NCBI GenBank assembly: GCA_019648995.1
Contig: BLXT01002707.1
Location: forward strand, 168,644 to 194,945
Direction of reading: 5' to 3'
Length of the DNA stretch: 26,302 bases
DNA from: Plakobranchus ocellatus
Lineage: Eukaryota; Mollusca; Gastropoda; Plakobranchidae
Under the pieces are notes generated by a model. The model was not told where the DNA came from and searched no databases. It saw only the letters and a program-made list of their open reading frames with translations. Positions 10,588 through 21,362 of this stretch are shown here, piece after piece; the first letter of the stretch is position 1, and each line of letters opens with the position of its first letter. Position numbers and translations under genes: made by a program.

Positions 10588-11348
10588 CAAGTGTTCCTAC
10601 TGTGTGCGTATCTGAGATTGTTGGTTTTCTCATAATATTCAGAGTGAATTTAAAGAGAGGAAAAGGGATAGAAAAATAGTCACAATGCACCCTATTTGAA
10701 TCGGTTTCACAAATAAATATTCACAAAAAAAAGATAAAAATACAAGACTGAAATTGAAACAGTGAAACGATCCTCTTTATGCAATGTTCCTTTCTTATAT
10801 TAGGATAAGCAATGATTATGCTTGCAGATTGTCTATACACAAAGGACACCTAAATTGTAAATTGCCAATGTTTCTCGTTGTTATCCTTGCAGAAAGAACT
10901 TCTTTTTTTTTGTCTTTACTTTTTTTTAGTGAAAGTCTGAAATAGCCATGGAGCAATTAAGAACTTCTATAAGCCAAATGCTTCTCCTTATAAACTTCAT
11001 TTTTCAGTGTAACTTGGAAGATCACTATAAGCTGCGAAAAGTATGAAGACTAAGAAAGGGCCTATTAAGGAGTCTTTAATAGCTGTACTAATGAAGCCTA
11101 TAAGGCTCCACGATTACCTCCTTACTACATGTATTGGCAAGACACGAAAACTAAGGAAATGGTAGGGATACTTTGTCGCTTAAAAGGCTTTAAAAAATGA
11201 ACAACCTGTAACGCCGATTAATCGTTAGGCTAAAAGTAAAACTGTTCGAAAATTAATCCCCCTTTTGATTTTTTGAAAGATGAATTACAAAATGTGCGCT
11301 TAAAAAGACAAGGTACGGAGATATTTCACCTAGGAGAATATATATATA

Positions 11349-11357
11349 NNNNNNNNN
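11349..11357. other. Assembly gap (9 N) next to poly-T
   Basis: Nine ambiguous bases lie between a short TA run and a T-run of about 25. It is a likely low-complexity assembly break, and the true length is unknown. Confidence 0.95.
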
Positions 11358-12307
11358 TTTTTTTTTTTTTTTTTTTTTTTTAATGCGTTTAAAAAGATAA
11401 CGCAAAATTTTCACCAAGAAGACTATTAAAAAATAACAAGAAAAAAAATTATATTAGAAGTAAAGGTCGTGGTTTTAGTTTTTACTATATGGATTTTTTG
11501 AGCATTTAAACGTAGGAATCATCAACGACAACTTAAACAAAGAAAATAAATAAAAAACCACACTCGAACATAAACTCACATACACATGTAATATATATGC
11601 ATCTTTTAAGCCGCCAATGATAAACACGTTCCATTTTTTATTTTCTTTATTTTTTATGCAGGAATCGTTCACTTTCGTATGGTTTCAAGTTATTGGTATT
11701 GTATTTTCAAAACATTATGAAAAATAACCAAGCTTTTTCCCTCGCTTCTTGAGTTACAGAGAGAAATAGCGTATCTGGTTTTTTGTTTAGTATACTTAAT
11801 CATGAGATTATTCCTGAAATGCTTAAAAAATGATGGCCTGCGTTTTCAGTTGTTTTTTTTTTTTCTAAAGTAGTTTAAACTTAACAAAGCCATAAGTCTC
11901 AATAACAAAGAAACAAAAGAGGAAAGCATCATTATGTCAGTACCTTATTTGGGGACTGAAAAAGTGAATTTGAATCCAGTTCTTACTTAAAACATAGCAA
12001 TCTTTTGATAGAACAACCTACAAAATCGTTCATTTCTTTCATCTCGTCCTGTCAAACCTCTTCCCTATTTTATCCCTCTCTGCCCATTTCTTTTTGACTT
12101 TCCTTCAATAATTTCGACAGAGTGTACATCTGTCTGTCTCTCCTTCTTTATGAGTCTTTCTCTTACTCTATCTCTCTCATTCTATTTCTCTTTCGTTTAC
12201 TCTCTCTCCCCCATCACGCTATATTGATTTTGCTTTTTTACACATCTTTTCAGCTCTGTTTCTCTTTCTGTTTATTGGTTGCATTCTTACAGGCTACTCT
12301 CTTGTTC

Positions 12308-12308
<1 letters not shown>

Positions 12309-12374
<66 letters not shown>
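12309..12374. repeat. (GTCT)n then (CT)n microsatellite
   Basis: GTCT units (12310-12345) pass into CT dinucleotides. The flanks (12060-12430) are pyrimidine-rich. The long Ser/Leu/Phe frames here are artefacts of this composition. Confidence 0.95.
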
Positions 12375-12377
<3 letters not shown>

Positions 12378-13105
12378 AGTGTTCTTTCCATTTACCTGTT
12401 TCTTCAATCTCCATCAAAAGCTTCCTTTCTGTTTCCCACTTTTAAATATAAAAGACGTACATGTGGTTATTTTGAAGGGAGAAATGATTTACAAATCGAA
12501 TCTTATCACTTTACGGTGTTCATCATCGTGCCCGTGGAGACAGGCAAGAACAGGTTGCAGAGGATACCGAATAATCCTCAAACAAAATCGGACACTATAG
12601 AATAGGTCTCAGTTTTAGCTTAGCTATTATTGTAGTATTGTGGAATACATTTGATCACTTTAGCAACTGTTTCCTGCATACGTTACCGTATGCTTCAAGT
12701 TTCTACTAGGGAAAAAAGGAAAAAAAAATTAAAGAAGAAACAAAAAACAAAAAAAAACAAAAAAAAAAAAAAACACGGGGAGAGAAAGAGAGACAGAGAA
12801 AGTTAGTTTTCAAGCTTGAGTCGACATATTATTAATAAATTCGGGTTTGACCGTTTGCGTATTTATGTCACCGCCCTTGGTTGATAATAGAGAGACAAAT
12901 ACATGGCTGATGAGAATGATTTTTGAATGATATTCTCCTTCACCATTCCGCGAACGTGGAGCTCTCTGGATAAGGGAGTCCGTGAGTTACTTTCGGTCAC
13001 TTTCGGCCATCTTCGGAAACAGGTGTTAAATATCAGGACAACAACGAGTTAAAAAAGACACAAGAATAAATGTAAATACAATGATATAGAGAAATAACCA
13101 GTTGC

Positions 13106-13181
13106 ATATAGATAGATAGATAGATAGAGATAGATAGATAGATATATAGATAGATAGATAGATGGATAGATAGAGAGAGAG

Positions 13182-13214
<33 letters not shown>

Positions 13215-13420
13215 CATAGATAGATAGATAGATAGATAGGTAGATAGATAGATCGATAGATAGATAGATATGTAAATAGAAAGATAGATGGATTGTTAGA
13301 TAGGTAGAAAGACATGAAAATAAAGGTTGACAAATAGATACATACATAAAAAGATATATGCGATAAATATTAAGAAATAGATAGATAGACAGGTAGACAG
13401 GTAGATAGATAGATAGATAA
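13106..13420. repeat. (GATA)n array with degenerate units
   Basis: GATA/GATAGATA units with scattered GAGA, GGTA and ACAT variants run for about 300 bp. Antisense Tyr-Leu-Ser-Ile frames result from the repeat. Confidence 0.95.
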
Positions 13421-13431
13421 ATTTAATGATT

Positions 13432-13497
13432 GTAGCGGGGCTCAAACCCATGACACAGTTTTCAAGGTAGATTCGCTATCCATTGTGCCATCTGCAT
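13432..13497 (-). mobile_element. tRNA-derived SINE head
   Basis: On the minus strand it has an A-box-like TGGCACAATGGATAGCG and a B-box-like GGGTTTGAGCCCC with tRNA spacing. The plus-strand neighbour on its 3' side is the GATA array, which may be the element's simple-sequence tail. The 5' side abuts the GA array. Confidence 0.55.
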
Positions 13498-13501
13498 GCT
13501 C

Positions 13502-13504
<3 letters not shown>

Positions 13505-13543
<39 letters not shown>

Positions 13544-13617
13544 AGAAAGAAAGAGAGAGGGAGAAAGAGAGAGAGAGAGAGGAGAAAGAAAGAGAGAGGG
13601 AGAGAGAGGAGAAAGAA
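13505..13617. repeat. (GA)n-rich array
   Basis: GA dinucleotides are interrupted by GGGAGAAAGAAA blocks. It gives spurious Arg/Glu and Ser/Leu frames. Confidence 0.95.
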
Positions 13618-14069
13618 ATCTTGTAAGATGTCGCTTTGATAGAAGGGCGTTTTCGCACAGACCCGTAGATCCCAAGGTGCGAGTTTCAATTTCAACTCGT
13701 ATCACTGTAAAGTAAGAATAATGTCACATAGGGTAACCTACTAAGATAATAGGATGAGAGATTCAAGCACAGTGATAGGTTTTTAGAATGTTTCAAGTCC
13801 TTTACTCTCGGAGAAATTTTAAAATTTCCGAAAATTATGAGACTCATTTATTATAGAACCATGTTCCGCTAGAACCACTACTCTAGGCAATGGTTTCAAT
13901 CATTACACCCTACAAAAAGATCATATTTTTTACATCATATTTAGAAGTATTCATTCTTGAGGGGGAGATCACTCTGGATGCAAAAAAGTAGCTCTCAGCC
14001 TCCTGACGGCATATAACACAGATATAAACAACATGAACCAACAAACTCTTGTTTGTGAGCTTTAACCAA

Positions 14070-14176
14070 TGCAGTATCAGATCATTATCAGCCCGTATGA
14101 GATATGAACCTGCTACGAAAAGATTTCTGCCGATATTAGGGTGAGATCACTATCTGCTTCGTCACCAGGATTCGCT
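14070..14176 (-). mobile_element. Degenerate tRNA-derived SINE head
   Basis: The minus strand contains CCTGGTGACGAAGCAGATAG (A-box side) and GCAGGTTCATATCTC (B-box side, about 14098-14112), roughly 50 bp apart. This resembles the other SINE heads in the window but is more decayed. Confidence 0.4.
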
Positions 14177-14397
14177 TTTACATTCTTTTTATGTATGCTT
14201 AGAGATAAATGAAAATACTAAAAAAAAAAAAAAAAAAATCCTACAGCTGCATGATGGATGATGGTCAGGCATACACAATGAAAACGTGCAAGTTCTGTCA
14301 AATCCTCTAAAATGATTCAGTAAAAGTGAGACAAAAAGAAAAAAAAGATAACAATAGAAAACTAGATGTCTTAGAGTGATAAAAATTGTGCGAACGA

Positions 14398-14430
14398 NCC
14401 CCCCCCCCCCCCCAAAAAAAAAAAAAAAAA
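14398..14430. other. Ambiguous base followed by poly-C and poly-A
   Basis: One N is followed by about 15 C and then about 17 A. Such homopolymer junctions are prone to sequencing or consensus errors. Confidence 0.9.
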
Positions 14431-14682
14431 CGGTAACAAATAACTTGATATGTCTGTTAGTGTCTTTTCTGCCAAGAATGATCCAAATACTTAAAAACAA
14501 TTCATATTAATTATACAGCAAATAATCTTTTAAACCAGGATATGAACATTGCCAAATGCGTGTGTTTACAGCAAATGACCATGTTCCATTTCCTTTTGGG
14601 TGTTCCTTTAAAACATCTGAAATATTTTTCTAGGGGGACAATTCAATGCTCTTTTAAAAATATGATATGCATACACCATAAG

Positions 14683-14685
<3 letters not shown>

Positions 14686-14740
<55 letters not shown>
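14686..14740. repeat. (GA)n microsatellite
   Basis: A perfect GA run of about 55 bases. Confidence 0.95.
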
Positions 14741-14744
<4 letters not shown>

Positions 14745-15005
14745 CAGAGTCCTCTGAGAGATAAACCGCTGGTGTTTGAAAACTTGTAGATCTAAATAAT
14801 TGTTTAAATTAAATTGCTGTTTTAAAATTTTTTCTTACGCAAATTAATGTAATAAAAGAGTACAACCATCAACTCAAACTTATGAAAACAAATAGAACAA
14901 TCGTGTCAAAGTTTGGCCCTGAGGCTTCATCAAGTAAAAAAATGACGATCACAAAGAAAATGCCATAGATACTTAGATGGAAAACGAGCATAGCAAAAAA
15001 TATGA

Positions 15006-15126
15006 GCCTGACGATGAAAATGCTTTATTTGAAATAATAAAGAAGATATAAGCCTAACGTTGAAAATGCGTTATTTGAAATGAAAAAGAAGTTACTTTCA
15101 ACGCATTTTCAACGTTAGGCTTATAT
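15006..15126. repeat. Two tandem units ending in a perfect 27-bp hairpin
   Basis: Two related units of about 45 bp (15006-15051, 15052-15095) share GATGAAAATGC/GTTGAAAATGC and TTATTTGAAAT. The second unit's start (15046-15072) is perfectly reverse-complementary to 15100-15126, giving 27-bp arms around a 27-nt loop. The hairpin ends 24 bp before the left arm of the long inverted repeat. Confidence 0.9.
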
Positions 15127-15150
15127 TTTATGTCATGCTAGTAGTAGTAG

Positions 15151-15691
15151 TACAAGTGAGGGATCTTAATCTTGGTTGGAAATCGCATGCATGCTCGAAA
15201 ATCAAAATAGAGTCCAGAGGGGATTCAGAATTATATAGCGTCGATGTATATCACGGGGACATAATGTAAAATTCTTACACAATTCCATCTGTTTTTAATC
15301 CTTTTAACTGACAGCTTTAATGTGAGACCTCAAAAGCCATTCCTCCTTTACCCATATATATACAAGTGCAGAAGAGCTTGAAGAATGGCAAAATGATCAA
15401 CTAACTAGATATTTTCTTCAAATAAGTGAAAATCCAAGATTTCATTCAAGAGCTTTGAAAAAAACTTCTGCCTTAAATTTCACTTTTGCAACAAACAACA
15501 TAAGCAATAATGAGAGGGATAAGTAATGCTTTGCTGACCATCTGTGACCATGAGCCGGTTATACGCTGGCAAACAGACTTTAATACCAACATTCTGCAAA
15601 AACGAAAGTCACAAATATACTGATAAAAAAGAAAATGAATATGCTTTCAAATTATGTAACGGCGGGCATCAACTGCATACACACATAAACA
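15151..15691 (+). repeat. Long inverted repeat, left arm
   Basis: The arm is the reverse complement of 20284-20827. In the 131 bp I compared base by base (15161-15291) there are 3 differences. The rest aligns with few substitutions and small indels. The match stops sharply at both ends. The 87-codon frame inside (15544-15807) has no domain. The source may be a dispersed repeat present twice in opposite orientation. Confidence 0.95.
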
Positions 15692-16232
15692 CACACACAA
15701 ATATAAAAACGTCTGAAAAAAGACAAAACCTTGAATTAAAACTGCAAAAGAAAGCATACCCAGAGAGGCAAGAACAGACTCATTTCCAAACTGAACAGAA
15801 GAGGTAGGGAAGCTGCGCTAGGACTCAACAAATACCAGGAAAAAAAGAGAAAAAAAAACAAAAATATGTAAGAGACAGTCTGGGAGGGACAGTGTCACGA
15901 ATAGCTTAGTGCTGTTTAGTTTTACAGTCTTGCCAAAAGATAAAAAAAAAAGGTTTATTAACTTGAATAAAGAAGAGTTTCATAACAGCACTTAAAGTTC
16001 TGCGATTATTTTAGCGGTTTATCTCTCAGCGGTCTCTGCAAGCTCTCCGCAACGATCTCACAACCATTCTTATATTCACCCACCGCCCTTAGATTCTAGA
16101 AAATACTATCTTAGACCGAGCCCACACTGGAGGCAGCAGTCCACGTTTCCAACAATACATGTTTGGAAATACTGTAGTTTCTTAGAGCGAGAGCATACCA
16201 AGTCGGCTGCGACTTCCATCTTGTCGAAGAGT

Positions 16233-16390
16233 CGGGGCGTCGGTGGTACAGTGGTTAGCGAGTCCGCCCTGAGATCTGCTGGGACGGTTCTGTCGCGGGT
16301 TCGAGCCCCGCTACCGGCGCTCTAGCCTGACGGAGGGCCTAAAAGTCTGAGATCACCTTGTTGTGGACAGGCTATACACAAAAACCAAAC
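16233..16390 (+). mobile_element. tRNA-derived SINE
   Basis: A CpG-rich head carries an A-box-like GGTGGTACAGTGGTTAGCG (about 16242-16260) and a near-consensus B box GGTTCGAGCCC (about 16298-16308). A body ending in an AACCAAACCAAAC-type tail near 16394 follows. The high CpG content and good B box suggest this is the youngest SINE in the window. CpG-rich sequence continues to about 16615 and may belong to a longer element. Confidence 0.65.
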
Positions 16391-17402
16391 CAAACTATCG
16401 AAGGATCGGAGCTATCCTTTGTGCTTTACAGCTTGGTCTTACGCCAGCGGCTCTGTGGGATAAGGGAAAGGGGGTTCCCACTACGTGACCACTCATAATT
16501 CTATTGACCGTTGCCGTGCGAACCACAAGGCCAGTCTTGTTACGCAAATTATCAGGCGAACTTGTAGTTGGGTAGAGCACAGTAACTGCGACATCAGTCC
16601 GCCTTGTCCGCTTAGGGTATTTAAACACTGCTTTAACATCAAGCATTTTAGAACTTATAGAATAAAGAAGATATTACCGAGTTATGTCATCAAGGTTAAC
16701 TAAAAATACTGGTCAATCAAATTTCCTTACATGACACACCCACCATTGTTGTGATCAAGCGACATCTTGTAAACAAAATGTTCGCACACCTTAGACAATG
16801 TAAAAACTACTTTATCTGAAAGAATAAACAAGACTAAAACCAAAATAGTATTACTAAACTGAAAATAGGTATAATCTAGATCAACTTAAAATCTGACCAA
16901 GTATTACAAATTACAAGGCCAAAACACAATGCAATGCATTCCGAATGTAAAGCTAAATCTAATTCTAGACCCACTTTACACTCACAACAACAATTTGTCA
17001 CAGACAATTAATATGAACAAGCTAGAGAGAGAGAAAGCTCTTTCTGAGATGAAGCCAAAACAGACCCGAGGACCACACAATAAATAAATAAAGCATAATT
17101 AACACAATTGAGTAGCCCAAGCAAAGTAAAAAAGTTCTTTAACTTTCAATATTAGTTCAATATTAGTTCTAGCTCCAGGAAAACTGCAATGAAATGTGCC
17201 GCTTGTGTGTACAAAAGAACTTATTATCATAGGTGAGCAAGCCAGCTTAAGTGATACGAAAAGAAAAAAACAACAGAGTCCTAATCTCTTAGTCTCATGG
17301 TATAACATGTGTCTTCAGTTGAAAGCCCTTCAACTGTCTCTAAAAAATTGCCGACTTATTTTTAAGAAATAATAGGAAACAAATGCAGGAGTAGGTATTC
17401 AC

Positions 17403-17507
17403 AAAATCCTTCTGCAGTGTGGCAGCATCGTTTACCTCTTTTACGTTCCCCTGCATGGAGTGTGATGCCATTTGTGAAGGTGGGTCGGCTGTACTCTTCT
17501 TGTGGAT
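17403..17507 (-). CDS. Tetraspanin large-extracellular-loop exon (105 nt), antisense to copies A and B
   Basis: On the minus strand an acceptor (tgtttcag) precedes 35 phase-0 codons, IHKKSTADPPSQ to ATLQKDF, followed by donor gtgaat. Length, phase and both intron flanks match the copy A exon at 1229-1333. The words TCATTCTACTAAT and ATGCTCTCACAAATATTT before the acceptor and AATACCTACTC after the donor are the same. Yet only 13 of 35 residues agree with copy A. The ending LQKDF resembles the helix that precedes CCG in tetraspanins, but no CCG exon follows. It lies between the long inverted-repeat arms, 2.5 kb downstream (minus sense) of the TM3 exon. It is probably the displaced loop exon of copy B. 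Confidence 0.75.
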
Positions 17508-18300
17508 CTGAAACAAATATTTGTGAGAGCATATTAGTAGAATGACACTCAATTCTCTCTTTTCATCTATTTGTCTATCTATTGATCGGTCTTTATATCT
17601 GCCATACCTTGCCTTGTCAAAACCATGCTAGGTTATCCTGTCCCGTTACACCTTAACTTAATTTATTTTTACTCTGTCAATCTGTCTGTCGATTCTATCT
17701 CCCACTTGCACAATTTCTCGCTCACATAGAGAAAGTGAATTGGCTTGTTCATTTAGTGAAGTTTACGTATTAGTTTATTCTTATTCTAAAATTTTGCCAT
17801 ATTAATGTTTTCAGACTCACTCTCGAGGAAGCCAGAGCGAAAGTACCTCACTGATATTAAGCGATTTAACCCATGAAAAATGCACTTTGGTCATTTTGAT
17901 GAAACTCTAAAGAATTTGCCTTTAATAACCAGCTTTTTCAATGGTGTAAGCAACAACAGCCAATAATGTGTATATACATAGTCATCCTTATTCCAGATGG
18001 GCCAGTTTGTCAAGTCTACCGGCTAAGTCTGAGTTAAATCAGACGATGTTATTCACAATCATATCATGCAAACATCAGGACAATCCTAAAACCTAATGAG
18101 TGACCAAGTCATATCTATGTTGATTGAGACACTGATGACTAACACTGATCTGTTATCAATATCTGTAGTCTGAGGTATGATGAACATAGTACATGAATTG
18201 CCTCTCAGAAATATATGCATATTTGACCTTCACCGTACATCGTGAGCCAAAAACGGCACTCTCGACTTCATATTTCTAAGCATTTTTAAACGAGCTCAGT

Positions 18301-18807
18301 CTAGGCACTGAGGCTCTCAGAATGCTTCAATCGACCCCCCCCCTTTTTTTGTTTTTTTACAAAAAAAACAGCTGCTACCAAAATTTGAAAAATTAAACTA
18401 TATTACAAAAAAAAAACATTCGAATAGTTGCACCCCACCCCATATGTCGTGAGATAAAATAGCACAGTGCAAGAGCAGCACTTTATTGCAGTCCAGCAAC
18501 ATTATGTTTTCTCTGTGGTATAACTAGAGCAAAGCTAGACTTATTCTCTAAGCCCTCAAGCAACTACAAAGACTTCCGCAGGTTTATTCGCAAGGTCGTG
18601 CTTGGGTTATCGATAGAAAATTTGCATGTTCGCGTTATAAATGGTCATTCAGTGTCACTATTTATACTCACTGGTATTCTTATTTGTGTGCGAGCCTACT
18701 TGTGTTTGTTCTCTGATATAACATTAAAAGCCTATAAAAAGCCTATAGATAATGTCACTGACCACTTGCGCAAAGTGCAATCGATAGCAAGTTTAGGTTA
18801 AAACTCT
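18301..18807. other. Non-coding DNA within the repeat-bounded segment
   Basis: Homopolymer tracts (C, T and A) occupy 18333-18415. The plus-strand frame at 18598-18801 contains a hydrophobic stretch but has no convincing splice context, Kozak context or domain. Confidence 0.4.
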
Positions 18808-19050
18808 CATTTTATTATCATCACCACCTTCATCATCATAATCATCTTTATCATAACCACATTTATCATTACCTCTTCATCACCTCCATCAACACCATCA
18901 GCACCTTCATTAGCATCGTCATCACCATCATCACCATCATCATCATCATCATCAACGTCACGACAGTTTAATATGAAAACCACCATTTTCATCATAATCA
19001 TCATCAATGTTATCGCCATCGCACTCATTTTGATAATGATGGTCATTATC
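18808..19050. repeat. (CAT/ATC)n-rich low-complexity tract
   Basis: Imperfect CATCAT/ATCACC triplets occupy the tract. The minus-strand frame rich in Met, Asp and Ile is a by-product. Confidence 0.9.
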
Positions 19051-20017
19051 ACCTTGTATGTTCACACCGCACCATATTTATCCTTACGCTCAAAGATCTT
19101 CAAGCTTCACAGCAATCAAGTACCCTACGGAGCATGAAAGATTTCATAAGATTTTATCTTCAAACGTTGTATATACAGGAACCTTATGCTTTTCTTTCTG
19201 CAGCCAATAATTCAAAAGATGCATGCATAAAACAAAGACACAAAACCCATATTATTTGTGGCAATTTGAAGAAACCCATACAAGCAGTATAGACATACGA
19301 GCCCATTGAATGTCGTTTCCGTAGGCCTACTAGATCTAGATCTAAACAAAAGCTACGTGAACAAGAAAATTAAGATCTACTAAACCCAATGCAATAAGTC
19401 TAAACATTTATGTAAAAAGACATTGCATAAAACAATCTTTTTCTCCAAAAAAAAAATGCCTATCAAAGACGATCCATGTTCACTATTTTCAGCTATTGCA
19501 TCACGGGAAATGAGTGGGGATTGGCAATATCACTAAACTTATCGAGCGTCATGTGCGTCATTTCGGACAATCGTTTGAACGATTTCATTTTTTACATTTT
19601 TTTTTAAAATTTAAACTTTTAATTTACAAAAGGATAAGTAGCAAACGGCTCTCGACGTATGATGTGTAAAGTAAGAGTAAAGTACGACGAAGGTTAAACA
19701 TAATGACTCTAGACTGAGGCAATATTAATCAAGATTGGTCTCTCATTAATGCCTTGAATAATCATGACCAGTAATCTAGATTTGCCTCTTAGCAATGGCC
19801 GCAAATTGGTTTTGGAGACTTTACTCTAGTATTTTGGAAATTTCTTTAATTTAGCCACTGTGATTGTAAATAGGTCTATTGAAATGCCTGAGGATTGGTG
19901 AATTTAGACTGTTCTCTTAGAATTTTTAGTGATTGAGTCATTAACTCAGATTGGTCTGCAAAAGAGGATTTGTTCCGTTTTTCGTCAAACATTTGTTATA
20001 CCATAAAACAAACTTAC

Positions 20018-20092
20018 CGGGGAATCCTCCATAACTGCGAGGAAAAACATGATGATTTCAGTGACCACCAGACATCCAAGTAAGATAGCAAA
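20018..20092 (-). CDS. Tetraspanin TM3 exon (75 nt)
   Basis: On the minus strand an acceptor (atttccag) precedes 25 phase-0 codons and donor gtaagt follows. The peptide is FAILLGCLVVTEIIMFF followed by LAVMEDSP: a single hydrophobic helix with the TM3 glutamate (TEI) typical of tetraspanins, then the start of the large extracellular loop. The 75-nt phase-0 size is that of the canonical TM3 exon of CD9/CD81-type genes, as I recall it. Minus-strand order TM3 then loop exon is correct for a gene, but no minus-strand TM4 or tail exon follows within the window. Those pieces exist only on the plus strand at 22318-24553. Confidence 0.8.
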
Positions 20093-20283
20093 CTGGAAAT
20101 TCCCAGAAAATGGGATGGAAGAGGGAAAGTGGGGAGGGGGCAAAGGAGAAGAAAAGTTATGGTGTCCTAAAATATATATGATCGTTTATAAATAGAAATG
20201 TATAACAATGAGCAGAGTAACATTAGCTAATAAAAAGATATCAGGGGCGAATTTTTACAATCTATTAGTAGTAATGACACCCT

Positions 20284-20827
20284 TATGTTTATGTGTGTAT
20301 GCAGTTGATGCCCGCCGTTACATAATTTGAAAGCATTTTCATTTTCTTTTCTTATCAGTATGTTTGTGACTTTCGTTTTTGCAAAATGTTGGTATTAAAG
20401 TCTGATTGCCAGCGTATAACCGGCTCATGGTCACAGATGGTCAGCAAAGCATTACTTATCCCTCTCATTATTGCTTATGTTGTTTGTTGAAAACGTGAAA
20501 TTTAAGGCAGAAGTTTTTTTCAAAGCTCTTGAATGAAATCTTGAATTTTCACTTATTTGAAGAAAATATCTAGATAGTTGATCATTTTGCCATTCTTCAA
20601 GCTCTTCTGCATTTGTATATATATGGGTAAAGGAGGAATGGCTTTTGAGGTCTCACATTAAAGCTGTCAGTTAAAAGGATTAAAAACAGATGGAATTGTG
20701 TAACAATTTTAGATTATGTCCCCGTGATATACATCGACGCTATATAATTCTGAATCCCCTCTGGAGTCTATTTTGATTTTCGAGCATGCATGCGATTTCC
20801 AACCAAGATTAAGATCCCTCAGTTGTA
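20284..20827 (-). repeat. Long inverted repeat, right arm
   Basis: Reverse complement of 15151-15691. The arms enclose about 4.6 kb holding the two minus-strand tetraspanin exons. See the left-arm entry for identity. Confidence 0.95.
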
Positions 20828-21212
20828 GATCTATTCTGCTTGAGGCATTTTAGATAAGCTGGTATTTGGTACCTCGGTTTGAAGTCAGATAAGTTCCTTG
20901 CGCAGTCGCTGTTCCTATTTTCTATCTATGTAAGATCATTTTTACGGCTCCATATTGCAGTGGACATCTTTGTCTTTTTTGTGGCTTTCAAATTTTTGCT
21001 GTCAATCTTGTTGCAGAATCATGAATTATTTTTTTTCTTTTCTGGCAACACCTCCTGGCGATTCATGCGGAGGAAGATATTTCTCTAGTCAATATGATTG
21101 AGCTCTTTTGAGGCATAGCACTTTGCAGGAACAAACATGCTTTTGTTTTGTGACATATCATATGAATCATATGAATCATGCATGAAACTTGCTATGCTTT
21201 GGTTGCATTTAC

Positions 21213-21362
21213 CTCTTCAGCCTCTTTTTCTCTATATGTTTCCTCACATAGTTTTTGATAGGCACGATATCTGCCTTCAACACAGGGCAGACAATTTTTA
21301 AATACGTTGAATTCATAAGAAAAACAAATCATTAGAAACATCAAAAAAGATGCATGCAATGA
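21213..21362 (-). CDS. Possible coding exon, unassigned, with a hydrophobic and a Cys-rich part
   Basis: The minus strand has a strong pyrimidine tract with two acceptors (exon start 21372 or 21362) and donor gtaaat after GAG at 21213. From 21362 it is 50 phase-0 codons: a hydrophobic stretch (ASFLMFLMICF), then NCLPCVEGRYRAYQKLC and an acidic/basic end EETYREKEAEE. A membrane segment followed by a Cys-rich loop would be compatible with a tetraspanin-like protein, but the usual TM2-loop pattern is missing. It lies just outside the inverted-repeat arm. It may be an exon of another minus-strand gene or a chance open frame. Confidence 0.3.

Larger units (their letters stand above)
9842..12100. 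other. AT-rich non-coding DNA
   Basis: No supported exon or RNA gene was found. It includes a TA microsatellite, poly-T tracts and an assembly gap, listed separately. Confidence 0.5.

Noticed and set aside
12122-12605. Overlapping plus-strand frames of 73-108 codons
   Set aside because: The composition comes from the CT and GTCT microsatellite and pyrimidine-rich flanks. No domain or splice pattern is present.
13026-13715. Several frames rich in Tyr/Leu/Ser/Ile or Arg/Glu
   Set aside because: They are translations of GATA and GA simple repeats.
15544-15807. 87-codon plus-strand frame
   Set aside because: It lies mostly inside the inverted-repeat arm. The opposite arm has substitutions and indels, and there is no recognisable domain.
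16233-16325. Functional tRNA gene
   Set aside because: A and B boxes are present, but the acceptor arms do not pair well and a SINE-like body and tail follow.
17158-17215. Minus-strand segment reading HFIAVFLELELILN, about 190-245 bp after the antisense loop exon, recalling the TM4 exon of copies A and B
   Set aside because: The resemblance is limited to about 15 bases (CTAGAACT..T.TTG). The conserved start of the TM4 exon (TGTGACGATCCTGTGG), its acceptor flank and its donor are absent, and a stop follows. If it were real it would favour a third inverted copy over the inversion model, so it deserves a proper alignment.
18807-19052. Minus-strand frame rich in Met and Asp
   Set aside because: It is a by-product of the CAT/ATC triplet tract.
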